A stretch of DNA of 64,000 nt from CAVPJW01 sp963705525. Its GTDB lineage: Bacteria > Acidobacteriota > Vicinamibacteria > Vicinamibacterales > CAVPJW01. The stretch covers positions 186,001 to 250,000 of the forward strand of contig CAVPJW010000004.1 of assembly GCA_963705525.1 (NCBI GenBank), written 5' to 3'. A program made the position numbers and the translations under genes. This document shows, in pieces, positions 8,579 to 16,815 of the stretch (positions within the stretch are counted from its first letter, which is position 1; the number at the start of each line of letters is the position of its first letter). Below the pieces are notes generated by a model that was given only the letters and a program-made list of their open reading frames with translations, was not told the DNA's origin and did no database searches.

Positions 8579-10414
8579 TTAGACGAGGGCCTCGAGCACC
8601 GATAACGCGGCCTCAACGTTGCCCGCGGGCGCCGACACCTGGACGCCCTGCACCATGGCCTTCAGCCGCTGACCCAGCTCACGCGCGATCTCAACGCCCT
8701 CGGCCAGCGCCCGTTCTGGCGAATCCGCCCGATGCATGCGACGAAGCACCTCGTCGGGCACGCGGACGCCCGGAACCTCGTTGGCGAGGAACTCAGCGCT
8801 CCGAGCGCTGTCAAACGGCCACAGGCCGGCGATGACGGGCACCCGACAGCCCTCGACGCGCCGCAGGAACATCTCGAGATCCGCGAGATCGAAGATCGGT
8901 TGGGTAACGGCGTATTCCGCTCCCGCGGCGACCTTGTACTCGAACCTCCGGACCTCCTCGTCCTGATTTACTGCGCCCGGGCTGGCTTCGACGCCGATGT
9001 GAAACGCCGTCGGGCAGCCGATGGCCTGTCCTCCGATGTCCACGCCATTGTTCAGCCGTGCCACCACGTTGGTGAGCCCGATCGAGTCCACGTCGTACAC
9101 AGCGGTGGCATCCGGATAGTCCGCCACCCGTCGCGGTTCACCGGTAACGATCAGCAGGTTGCGGACCCCCATCGCGTGCGCGCCAAGAAGGTCCGACTGC
9201 ATGCGGAGCAGATTGCGGTCGCGGCACTCGAATCGCAGCACCGTTTCAATCCCCGCGTGCTGCTCGATCAGCACCGCCATCGACAGCGCGCTCATGCGCC
9301 CAGACGCCTTGGGCCCGTCGCCGATGTTGATGGCATCGACCCCTCTGATCTTCAACACACGGGCCCGTTCGAGCGTTTTGTCCGCCTGATGTCCTCTCGG
9401 TGGAAGGAGCTCGACGGCGACCACGAAATTCTTTCGGGAGATGGCATGGGCGAGTCGGGACTTCTGCTCGACCGACACAACGGCAACCTGAGCCTCCACG
9501 GGACGGTCTGGAGCGGCGGGCTCCACGACCGGCCGGACTGCCGGAACCGCCGCTCGAACCGCGAGACGGATCTGCTGAATGTGCTCCGGCGTGGTGCCAC
9601 AGCAGCCGCCGACGATGCGCACGCCGTGCTGGACGAAGCGGCGGGCGTACGAGGCCATGTATTCCGGTGAACAAAGATAGATGTTCCGGCCCTCGACGTC
9701 TCGCGGCTTGCCGGCGTTGGGCTGGGCCGACAGCCGGAGCGCCGTCACTCGAGACAACCGTTCGATGGTCTCGAGCATCGGGGCGGGCCCGACGCTGCAA
9801 TTCACACCGATGACGTTCGCACCGCGCCGCTCGAGATCCGGCCCAAACTTCTCTGGCGGCGTTCCGTCAAGACTGTCGCCGTTCTCCTCCGTCGTCATTT
9901 GCGCCACGATCGGAAGGTCGCACAGGCTCCGCACGGCCGACATCGCCGCACCGATTTCGTTCACGTCGCGGAACGTCTCGAGGATGAAGAGATCAACTCC
10001 CCCTTCGAGCAGCGCCTGCACCTGTTCGCGGAAGAATTCCTCGGCTTCGTCGATGCCCGTCTTGCCCCATGGTTCGATACGAATGCCGAGAGGACCGACC
10101 GACCCGGCCACGAAGACCCGATCGCGGGCGACCTGTCGGGCGATCCGCGCCCCCTCGAAATTAATGGCTTTGACCTGATCGGCCAACCCAAACGCCGCCA
10201 GCTTGATCCGGTTCGCGCCGAAGGTGTTCGTCTCGAGAATGTCGGCCCCAGCCCTCAGATAGGCCTGGTGAACCTCGCCAACGAGATCCGGCCTCGCAGT
10301 GTTCAGCGCGTCGAAGCAGCGATTGATGAACACACCCTTCGCGTAGAGCATGGTGCCCATAGCGCCGTCGCACACGAGGACCCGTTCATTGATGGCGTCG
10401 AGAAAGGATTGCAT
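8579..10414 (-). CDS. Bifunctional homocysteine S-methyltransferase / 5,10-methylenetetrahydrofolate reductase
   Basis: 611 residues, two fused enzymes as in Bacillus YitJ-type proteins. Residues 1 to about 290 are the homocysteine/betaine-type methyltransferase barrel with zinc ligands in GVNCSVGP and GGCCGTTPEH. The C-terminal about 300 residues are a MetF-type flavoprotein (VVAVELLPPRGHQADKT, NIGDGPKASGRMS, LLIVTGEPRR). The protein would reduce methylene-THF and pass the methyl group to homocysteine for methionine synthesis, although the N-terminal part lacks the cobalamin domains of full MetH, so the immediate methyl donor may be S-methylmethionine or methyl-cobalamin supplied elsewhere. 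Confidence 0.93.
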   Translation of the reverse strand: MQSFLDAINERVLVCDGAMGTMLYAKGVFINRCFDALNTARPDLVGEVHQAYLRAGADILETNTFGANRIKLAAFGLADQVKAINFEGARIARQVARDRVFVAGSVGPLGIRIEPWGKTGIDEAEEFFREQVQALLEGGVDLFILETFRDVNEIGAAMSAVRSLCDLPIVAQMTTEENGDSLDGTPPEKFGPDLERRGANVIGVNCSVGPAPMLETIERLSRVTALRLSAQPNAGKPRDVEGRNIYLCSPEYMASYARRFVQHGVRIVGGCCGTTPEHIQQIRLAVRAAVPAVRPVVEPAAPDRPVEAQVAVVSVEQKSRLAHAISRKNFVVAVELLPPRGHQADKTLERARVLKIRGVDAINIGDGPKASGRMSALSMAVLIEQHAGIETVLRFECRDRNLLRMQSDLLGAHAMGVRNLLIVTGEPRRVADYPDATAVYDVDSIGLTNVVARLNNGVDIGGQAIGCPTAFHIGVEASPGAVNQDEEVRRFEYKVAAGAEYAVTQPIFDLADLEMFLRRVEGCRVPVIAGLWPFDSARSAEFLANEVPGVRVPDEVLRRMHRADSPERALAEGVEIARELGQRLKAMVQGVQVSAPAGNVEAALSVLEALV

Positions 10415-10434
10415 CTGAAGGACTTATTTTAACA

Positions 10435-11112
10435 TCAGGTCTCGAGCCGATTGCACGAGGCGGTCGCGGCGTCCACGAGCACATACGAACGGCCGACCAG
10501 ATCGAGGCCGATCGACCTGACGCCCTGCCGCACTTGGTCCGTGAAGGCGTGATGATGGCCAAAGAAGTGGAGCCGAGGACCCATGGCCTTCAGGATCTCG
10601 TTGATGGGCGTCTTCCCGGCATCGACGCGTCGCGACGAGGTCGCCGAGGGCGTGACAAGGTAGGGTCGCGGCGCTTCGTGGCTGAGAAAGACGTCGATCG
10701 CTCGCAAGGCCTCGCAACGAGTCACTTCTTCGTGCACGAAATGGCGTCTCTTGTCATCCCGCCGATCCGCGCGTCGCGATGGCGGCAGCTCGTGCGCCGC
10801 GCGCTCGTACCAGCTTGGCGCAAGTGTGCCGCCCAGGCCGGCGATGACGAGACCATCGATCGTCATCCGAACGCCGTTCGGCACAAAGGTGAGATTTGTC
10901 GTCGATCGTCCGGCCTCGCACTCCGCGACAAAGTCGAAGTTTTCGTTATTCCCCTTGATCCAGTAGAGCCGTGCCGTCGGCGTCGGATAGCGGCCCGCGT
11001 CATCGGCCACATCACCAACCGACAACCAGAACGGGACTTCGGGATGACGACGCTGGACGCGGTCGAGAGAGGCGAAATCACCGTGGATGTCGCCAACGAC
11101 GCCGAAGAGCAC
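10435..11112 (-). CDS. Calcineurin-like metallophosphoesterase
   Basis: 225 residues from a GTG start at 11112. The five family motifs are visible in order: GDIHGD at residues 8-13, GDVADD, GNNENFD, SHEAPRPY and GHHHAF near the C-terminus; these bind the dinuclear metal centre. The GNNENFD form of the third block resembles the Dbr1/CWF19-related branch. Natural substrate unknown. It begins 3 bp after the nuoI stop on the same strand, so it is translated from the nuoI message. Confidence 0.85.
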   Translation of the reverse strand: MLFGVVGDIHGDFASLDRVQRRHPEVPFWLSVGDVADDAGRYPTPTARLYWIKGNNENFDFVAECEAGRSTTNLTFVPNGVRMTIDGLVIAGLGGTLAPSWYERAAHELPPSRRADRRDDKRRHFVHEEVTRCEALRAIDVFLSHEAPRPYLVTPSATSSRRVDAGKTPINEILKAMGPRLHFFGHHHAFTDQVRQGVRSIGLDLVGRSYVLVDAATASCNRLET

Positions 11113-11115
11113 GGG

Positions 11116-11595
11116 TCAGCCTCGCGTGGAGATCGACGAGGCAGCAGGCGGATGATTCGCTGGAGCCGGAACCAGGAGATCGGCTTTGTCCCAGATGAAA
11201 TCCTTCTTGTTGTACACGGCCAGCTCGTAGTCCTTGCCCATGAAGATGGCCGAGACGGGACAGGCCTCCTCGCAGTAGCCGCAGAAGATGCAGCGCGTCT
11301 TGTGGATCTGATAGGTCGATGCGTAACGCGGACCCGCCATGACGGTGCCGTCGTTCTCGGCGGCTTCGAGATAGATCGCATCGGCCGGGCAGGCGACGGC
11401 GCACAACCCGCACGCTACGCACTTCTCGAGGCCGTTCTCGTCCCGCATGAGCACCTGTTTCCCCCGGTACTTCGGAAACATGGGCACCTTCTGGTCGGGG
11501 TAATTGACGGTGATCGGCTTCTTGAAGATGTGCTTGAAAGTGGTGGCGAAGCCAATGATCCAGGGACGCAGGAAATCCATAAGCCTCACAATCAT
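11116..11595 (-). CDS. nuoI: NADH-quinone oxidoreductase subunit I (NuoI)
   Basis: 159 residues from ATG 11595, which has GGAAG 5 bases upstream; an in-frame ATG at 11580 is the alternative. Two [4Fe-4S] motifs are present, CVACGLCAVACP and CIFCGYCEEACP, as in the complex I connecting subunit (clusters N6a and N6b). The FKKPITVNYPDQKVP segment precedes them as in the family. No other nuo gene is adjacent, so complex I genes must be split in this genome, as is often seen. Confidence 0.93.
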   Translation of the reverse strand: MIVRLMDFLRPWIIGFATTFKHIFKKPITVNYPDQKVPMFPKYRGKQVLMRDENGLEKCVACGLCAVACPADAIYLEAAENDGTVMAGPRYASTYQIHKTRCIFCGYCEEACPVSAIFMGKDYELAVYNKKDFIWDKADLLVPAPANHPPAASSISTRG

Positions 11596-11648
11596 AACAT
11601 CTTCCAGTGCTCCTCGTTTGACAGCCCCACCCCGGGCCGCTATAGTCG

Positions 11649-13072
11649 ATGGGGCGGCGTTCGGCATCGACGCTTCCGGTCGCTCCTGAACTGCCTGTGG
11701 GACAAGAGCCGAAGTTTCTCTCCGCCGATCAGTTTCTCCTGACCACTCTCATCGTCAAGCTTGCAGGCATGGCGCTGCTTGCGACGATGCTGGTGCGGTA
11801 TCGACGGTTCCGCCACATTCTCATCTTCGAACGCCGGGCCTGGCACGATCGACTGATCTTCGCCGCGAGCGTCGGCATTCCCGTCGCGGCGGGCGTCATC
11901 GCGCGCCTGCTGCTCGGCTACAACGCGGCGGATCTCACCCTCGAAGGCGCCGTTCGTCGTCGGTCTCATTGCGGGGCCATACGCCGGCGCGCTGGTCGGC
12001 GGGCTCGCGGGTCTTCCAGCCCTCGCGCGGGACAGTTCATTGCGCTGCCATTCGCCATCGGCTGCGGTTTCGCGGGCGGCGGACTTCGCGAGGCGTGCCC
12101 CAAGGAAGAGATCTGGCATTTCTCGCCGTTCGTCTTCACCGACCTGCCGCGCCATCTCTGGCAGATGCCTCCGCAGCTTCCGAGATCGAACTGGCAGGTC
12201 GTGCTGCTCGCTGCGCCCGTGGCGCTCGAGCTGCTTCGACAGATGCTCGGCCTCCGCTTCGGCCCGCACCGGCTCTTCTATCTGGGCTCGACCGTCGCCG
12301 CTCGATGACTGTCGATCGTGATCGTGGCCACCGTGCTCGTGCGTGGCCACCCCGATCAAGATCTGGAACAACGCCCGCATCGAGCATCGTCTCCAGGAAC
12401 AGGAAAAGCTCCTGCTGGCCGCCAAGGTCGAAGCGCTGGCGAGCCAGATCAATCCGCACTTCCTCTTCAACACGCTCGACGTCGATTTCGTCGCTCATCC
12501 GGTCGCAGCCCGACACGGCGCGCATGCTGATCATCAAGCTGTCAGGGCTGCTCCGACGGCTGCTGCGCAGCCAGCGAGCACTTCGTCACGCTGCGCGAAG
12601 AGCTCGAGTCGATCGACGAGTATCTCGACATCGAGGTGGTCCGTTTCGGACCGCAGCTGCGCGTCGAAAAGGCACATCGATCCCGACACCGCTCGACGTG
12701 ATCGTGCCGAGCATGATCCTGCAGCCGCTCGTCGAGAACTCGATCAAGCACGGGCTCTCGCGGAAAGTCGGCGGCGGTCAGCATCACCATCCGGAGCCGG
12801 CGCGAGCACGGCCACGCGGTCATCGAAGTCGAGGACGACGGGCTCGGCATGACCGAATCGAACGGCTGAGCAACGCCCATGGGCGAGCGGCATCGGGCTG
12901 GCCAACGTCAACGAGCGCCTGCGGGTGATTTACGGCGTCGGCTACCAGCTCAAGCTTCACGAGCGTGCCCGGCCAGGGCACGTCAGCACGCATCGAGATT
13001 CCGGAGCTCGTCGTCTCCGAGCAGAGTCACGGCGTGAGCGTCGAGTCTTCGCGTGGTCGTGGTCGACGATGA
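11649..13072 (+). CDS. LytS/YpdA-type sensor histidine kinase (frame broken by several +1 insertions)
   Basis: The protein must be read across three frames. N-terminal membrane segments of the 5TMR-LYT type (TLIVKLAGMALLATMLVRY, then AGPYAGALVGGLAGLPA) are followed by the His_kinase signature SQINPHFLFNTL, then SISSLIRSQPDTARMLIIKL, and an ATPase domain (MILQPLVENSIKHGLSRK, GIGLANVNERLRVIYG). Each frame change can be explained by one extra base, for example near 11954, 12490, 12568, 12675, 12692, 12780 and 12960. The stop at 13072 overlaps the regulator start by 20 bp, a classical LytS-LytR arrangement. I treat it as an intact gene in poor sequence rather than a pseudogene. Confidence 0.75.
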
Positions 13073-13818
13073 GCAGCTCGCGCGCGACGAGCTGTGCTTT
13101 CTGCTCGAGCAGATCGGCGGCGTCGATATCGTCGGCCAGGCCGCCAACGGCCTCGAAGCGCTGAGCGCCGTCGAGCGCGCTGAGACCCGACCTCGTGTTC
13201 CTCGACGTCCAGATGCCTGGATTGAGCGGGTTCGAGGTCGCCCGCCGCCTGCTCGAGCGCCGAGTCCCCGGCCCACATCGTCTTCGTGACCGCGTTCGAC
13301 CAGTCACGCCATCGAGGCGTTCGAGGTCAACGCCGTCGACTACCTGCTGAAGCCCGTGGAACCGCGCGCGGCTCGAGCAGGCGCTCGAGCGGGCACGCCA
13401 GCGTGTGTCGACTCGGACACAGCCGCTGCGACGACCGCCTCGAGCGGCTCGTGCAGACTGATGGCCGACCGCCAGAGCCGCCGGGAGCAGCTGGCTGTCA
13501 AGGTCGGCGAGCGGTTCCTGCTGGTCCAGGCCGATGAGATCATTTACGCCTCGCTGAGCGACGAGTCGATTAACATAGTGACAGGGCAGCTGGCCGGAAC
13601 GTCCAACTACCGGACGCTCGACGAGCTGCAGGCTCGGCTCGATCCGGACGGTCTTCTGGCGCGTCCATCGGTCGCATCTGGTCAACATCAACAAGATCAA
13701 GGAGATAGTCCCTTGGTTCAGCCGGAACTACATCCTGAGGATGAAGGACGCGAAGGCGACGGAGATACCGGTCAGCCGCTCGCAGACCAAGCGGCTCCGG
13801 GAATACCTGAAGCTCTGA
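13053..13818 (+). CDS. LytTR-family response regulator (seven +1 insertions)
   Basis: GTG 13053 opens VVVVDDEQLARDELCFLLEQ, a receiver domain; the phosphoacceptor is the first Asp of VFLDVQMPGLSGFE and the conserved Lys is in DYLLKPVE. The C-terminal LytTR DNA-binding domain ends with HRSHLVNINKIKEI and EIPVSRSQTKRLREYLKL before TGA at 13816-13818. Reading all of this needs removal of one base at seven places (about 13183, 13271, 13305, 13365, 13430, 13462, 13652). The segment is 766 nt; minus seven gives 759 nt, exactly 252 codons plus stop, the usual length of this family. Partner of the preceding kinase. Confidence 0.8.
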
Positions 13819-13869
13819 GCGAGCCTCGGCAGCCGGATTCGGCGTCCGGTGCCCTTCGGGAAGGCGGCG

Positions 13870-14485
13870 ATGGACCATCCGGTATCAGATCCGATGCTGG
13901 CGCCGTTTCAGGCCGAGGCTCCCGCCTGAGGCGGTGATTCGAGCGGTCGCGGGCCCGTCGCGCTGGCTTGTTGTCCGGGACGAACTGATCGCATGGTTCA
14001 AGACGCTGGCCTCGGCCGCCGTCTACGCCACGCTGATCGTCACGTTCGGCTTCCAGGTGGCGCGCGTCGAGGGCCAGAGCATGGCGCCGACGCTCGCCGA
14101 CCAGGATCGGCTCATCGTCAACAAGCTCGTCTATCGCATCGGCGTCGCCGCGGCGTGGCGACATCGTGATGCTCTACTACCCGCTCAATCCCGGACAAGT
14201 CGTTCGTCAAGCGCGTCATCGCCGAAGAAGGCGACACGGTGCGCATCGTCGACGGCCGGGTTTACGTGAACGACGTGCCGATGCACGACGACTACGTGCC
14301 GGCGGAGTATCGCAGCCACGACGACTGGGGACCGCAGGTCGTTCCGGAGGGCTACTACTTCGTGATGGGCGATCACCGCAACAACAGCTCCGACAGCCGG
14401 CACTGGGGCTTCGTGCCCGAAGAAGTACATCATCGGCAAGGTCCAGCTGCGCTGGTGGCCGGTGCCCACCGCCCGGGTCTTCTAG
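13870..14485 (+). CDS. lepB: Signal peptidase I (four +1 insertions)
   Basis: ATG 13870 with GGGAAGG upstream opens MDHPVSDPMLAPFQAEAPAE; a +1 near 13927 joins it to WFKTLASAAVYATLIVTFGF (membrane anchor) and EGQSMAPTLADQDRLIVNK, whose Ser is the nucleophile. After a +1 near 14156 the catalytic Lys box continues RRGDIVMLYYPLNP, and then KRVIAEEGDTVRIVDG, GYYFVMGDHRNNSSDSRHWG (box E) and RWWPVPTARVF before TAG. 616 nt minus four gives 203 codons plus stop. It removes signal peptides at the outer face of the inner membrane. The start at GTG 13934 in the raw frame would lose the N-terminus. Confidence 0.85.
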
Positions 14486-14506
14486 CCAGCTCCGAGGAGA
14501 CGCTCC

Positions 14507-15436
14507 ATCTCTCGGTCACACCCCGCATCTGCGGAGTCCAGAGCGGCGGCCGCGGGGCGCGCGGCCGCCGATCGACACGCCAGCGTCGCGACGGTTCTCC
14601 GTCGCGTCTTCATCCTCAATGTTGCCGTCGCGGCCGCTAAGATTTTCTACGGGCTCTCGAGCGGCGTCATCAGCATTCTCTCCGACGGCTTTCATTCGCT
14701 GACCGATACAGGCTCCAACATCGTGGGCCTGGCGGGCAACCGCGCAGCCGGTCAGCCGCCAGATCAGGAACACCCGTACGGACACCGCAAGTTCGAGACG
14801 ATGGCGGCAGTCGGGATCATGACGCTGCTGGCGCTGGTCCTGGCGGAGGTCGTACGGGCGGCCGTGACGAGACTCGCGAGCGGGTTTCGGCCGGAAGTGA
14901 AGCCGGCGGGCTTCGTGGTCATGCTCGTGACGCTGGCCATCAACCTGGTGGTGGTGAAGTACGAGCGCCGCGAGGGTAATCGCCTGTCGAGCGAAGTGCT
15001 TCTGGCGGACGCCATGCATACGCGAAGCGATGTTCTGACGTCGCTCGCGGTCATCGGCGCGCTGGTCGGGGCACGAGCCGGCTACCCCATCTTCGATCCG
15101 CTGGCGGCGCTGATCGTCGCCGGGTTCATCGGCTACGCGATTTATCAGATCGCGCGAAGCGCGATTTCCATCCTGAGCGACCGAATCGTGTTCGCCGAGG
15201 ACGACCTGCGGACCATCATCGATAGTGTCCCCGGCGTGCTCGGATGTCACAAGATCCGGAGTCGCGGCTCAGCCGATCACGTCTTCCTGGATCTTCATAT
15301 CTGGCTGAAAGGCAGCTTGAGGCTCGACGAGGCTCACGCCGTGTCCCACGTAGTGAAGGATCGGCTGATGGCTCAGTATCCGCAGATTGCCGATGCAGTG
15401 ATTCATATCGAACCGCCGCCGAAACAGAGTTCTTAG
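14507..15436 (+). CDS. Cation diffusion facilitator family transporter
   Basis: About 309 codons in one clean frame, in contrast to its neighbours. Six-helix CDF transporter: SILSDGFHSLTDTGSNIVGL carries the HxxxD metal site of helix 2, EHPYGHRKFE is the loop, ADAMHTRSDVLTSLAVI the HxxxD site of helix 5, and the C-terminal cytoplasmic domain follows from helix 6 (GCHKIRSRGSADHVFLDLHI). Exports Zn, Fe, Mn or Co against protons. No ATG is found in frame; an ATC at 14507 lies 7 bases after GAGGAGA, so either ATC is the start or one base is wrong. The frame can be read from 14486, just after the lepB stop. Confidence 0.85.
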   Translation: MSRSHPASAESRAAAAGRAAADRHASVATVLRRVFILNVAVAAAKIFYGLSSGVISILSDGFHSLTDTGSNIVGLAGNRAAGQPPDQEHPYGHRKFETMAAVGIMTLLALVLAEVVRAAVTRLASGFRPEVKPAGFVVMLVTLAINLVVVKYERREGNRLSSEVLLADAMHTRSDVLTSLAVIGALVGARAGYPIFDPLAALIVAGFIGYAIYQIARSAISILSDRIVFAEDDLRTIIDSVPGVLGCHKIRSRGSADHVFLDLHIWLKGSLRLDEAHAVSHVVKDRLMAQYPQIADAVIHIEPPPKQSS

Positions 15437-15542
15437 TTCTTAGGGATTGGTTCTTGGTGCGAGTTCAAGGTTCTTGCCGTGGAGACCGGGAACTCTGAAC
15501 CTTTGAACTCGCACTAAGAACTAAGAACTAATCCCAAAGAAC
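15429..15542. repeat. Large imperfect palindrome built on TTCTTAGTTCTTAG
   Basis: Left arm 15429-15470 (GTTCTTAGTTCTTAGGGATT onwards, then TTGGTGCGAGTTCAAGG) pairs with right arm 15500-15542 (CCTTTGAACTCGCACTAAGA onwards, then ACTAATCCCAAAGAAC). It fills the space between convergent genes and overlaps both stop codons, so it may serve as a bidirectional terminator. The same words recur at 20.6-20.7 kb, and shorter pieces at 23.0 kb. Confidence 0.8.
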
Positions 15543-16046
15543 TATTTCCTGCGTACGTAAGTCCCCGTGCGTCCCCCGGTCTTCTTCATCACCCTGATCT
15601 CGCCGATCACCATCGTCCTTGTCGACGGCCTTGACCATGTCGTAGATCGTCAGCGCCGCGACGGCGACGGCGGTGAGCGCCTCCATCTCGACACCGGTCT
15701 GCGCCGTGGTCCGCACGCGCGCTTCGATCTCGTATCCGTCGCGCGTCGGCGTCAGCTCGACGTCGACGTGCGTGAGCGGCAGCGGATGACAGAGCGGGAT
15801 GAGCGCCGCCGTCTGCTTGGCCGCCATGATGCCGGCGAGCCGCGCCGCCTGGAGCGGATCGCCCTTCTTCACGCTGCCGGCCGGATCAGCGGACCTGCTT
15901 CAGCGCGTCATCGTGCGATCGAATCGACCGCGCGCGATCGCTTCGCGGGCGGTGACGGGCTTGTCGCCCGACGTCCACCATCTCGCGCCTGCCCCGTCGT
16001 CGACGTGCGACAGCTGCCGTCGACCGCGTCTATCGCTCGCCCTCAT
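15542..16046 (-). CDS. moaC: Cyclic pyranopterin monophosphate synthase MoaC (several +1 insertions)
   Basis: The core reads SVKKGDPLQAARLAGIMAAK, TAALIPLCHPLPLTHVDVEL and TGVEMEALTAVAVAALTIYD, all diagnostic of MoaC, which rearranges GTP-derived 3',8-cyclo-GTP to cyclic pyranopterin for molybdenum cofactor. The N-terminus (QLSHVDD, DKPVTAREAIARG) and C-terminus (MVIGEIRVMKKTGGRTGTYV) are in other frames and are joined by removing single extra bases near 15618, 15891 and in 15960-15990. 505 nt minus four gives 166 residues, the family norm. ATG 16046 overlaps the end of rex by 17 bp. Confidence 0.85.
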
Positions 16047-16714
16047 CGACGTCGACTCCCCCTGCGCCAGATAGAACGACAGGCTTTCGAGCGAGACGGT
16101 CAGATCGACGCTCTTCAGCTTGACGTCGGCGGGCACCTTCAGCGCGCCCGGCGAGAAATTCAGGATCGCCTTGATGCCGGCGCCGACGACCAGGTCGACG
16201 ACGGGCTGCGCGGCGGCCGCGGGCACGGCGATCACGGCGATCGCGATGCCGTTCGCGCCGCGCAATGCGTCTTGAGCTCCTTGATGTCGTGGATCGGCAC
16301 GCCGCCGCGCGACTCGCTGTCCGATCTTGTCGTTGGCGTTGTCGAAGAGCGCGGCAATCTCGAAACCCTTCCTGACGGAAGCCGGGATAGTCGGCGAGCG
16401 CCAGACCGAGGTTGCCGGCGCCCATGATGGCGACGCGCAGCTTGCGATCGAGGCCGAGAATCTGCCGCAGGTGCCGCTTCAGGTCCTTGACGTAGTAGCC
16501 GACGCCGCGGACGCCGAACTCGCCGAAGTACGCCAGGTCCTTGCGAATCTGCGCGGCGTTCAGGTGGAACTGCTCGGCGAGCGCCTGCGAGGAGATCGTC
16601 TGGACGCCGGCCGACATCGAGCTCGTTGAGGCAGCGCAGGTAGACCGACAGCCGGTTGGTCGTGAGCTCGGAGACCTGTTCGGGCGTCTGTCTTCGCTTG
16701 TTCGTCGATTTCAC
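16030..16714 (-). CDS. rex: Redox-sensing transcriptional repressor Rex (several frameshifts)
   Basis: GTG 16714 starts a winged-helix domain (LSVYLRCLNEL, then after a +1 near 16622 SSQALAEQFHLNAAQIRKDL and AYFGEFGVRGVGYYV), followed by the NAD-binding Rossmann domain (VAIMGAGNLGLALADYPGF, ALFDNANDKIG, AVIAVPAAAAQPVVDLV, GIKAILNFSPGAL) and the swapped C-terminal helix (VSLESLSFYLAQ). Rex senses the NADH/NAD ratio and represses respiratory and fermentation genes. At least four single-base frame changes are needed. Divergent from the OPT transporter; overlaps moaC downstream. Confidence 0.85.
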
Positions 16715-16721
16715 AAGCTGT
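16703..16721. promoter_or_regulatory. Candidate Rex operator at its own start codon
   Basis: On the minus strand the start of rex reads TTGTGAAATCGACGAACAA, an inverted repeat with TTGTGAA and CGAACAA half-sites. The known Rex operator is 18 bp (TTGTGAA-N4-TTCACAA); this one is 19 bp and imperfect, and one extra base would be consistent with the insertion errors in this stretch. Low confidence. Confidence 0.25.
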
Positions 16722-16815
16722 CTGCTGATTGCTAGCTCGATCTTGGCGCCCGACTGGCCGCGAGACGATTGCCGGCGGCCCTCCGGCCCACGGTGCCTCC
16801 AAAAAATGGGCTAAG

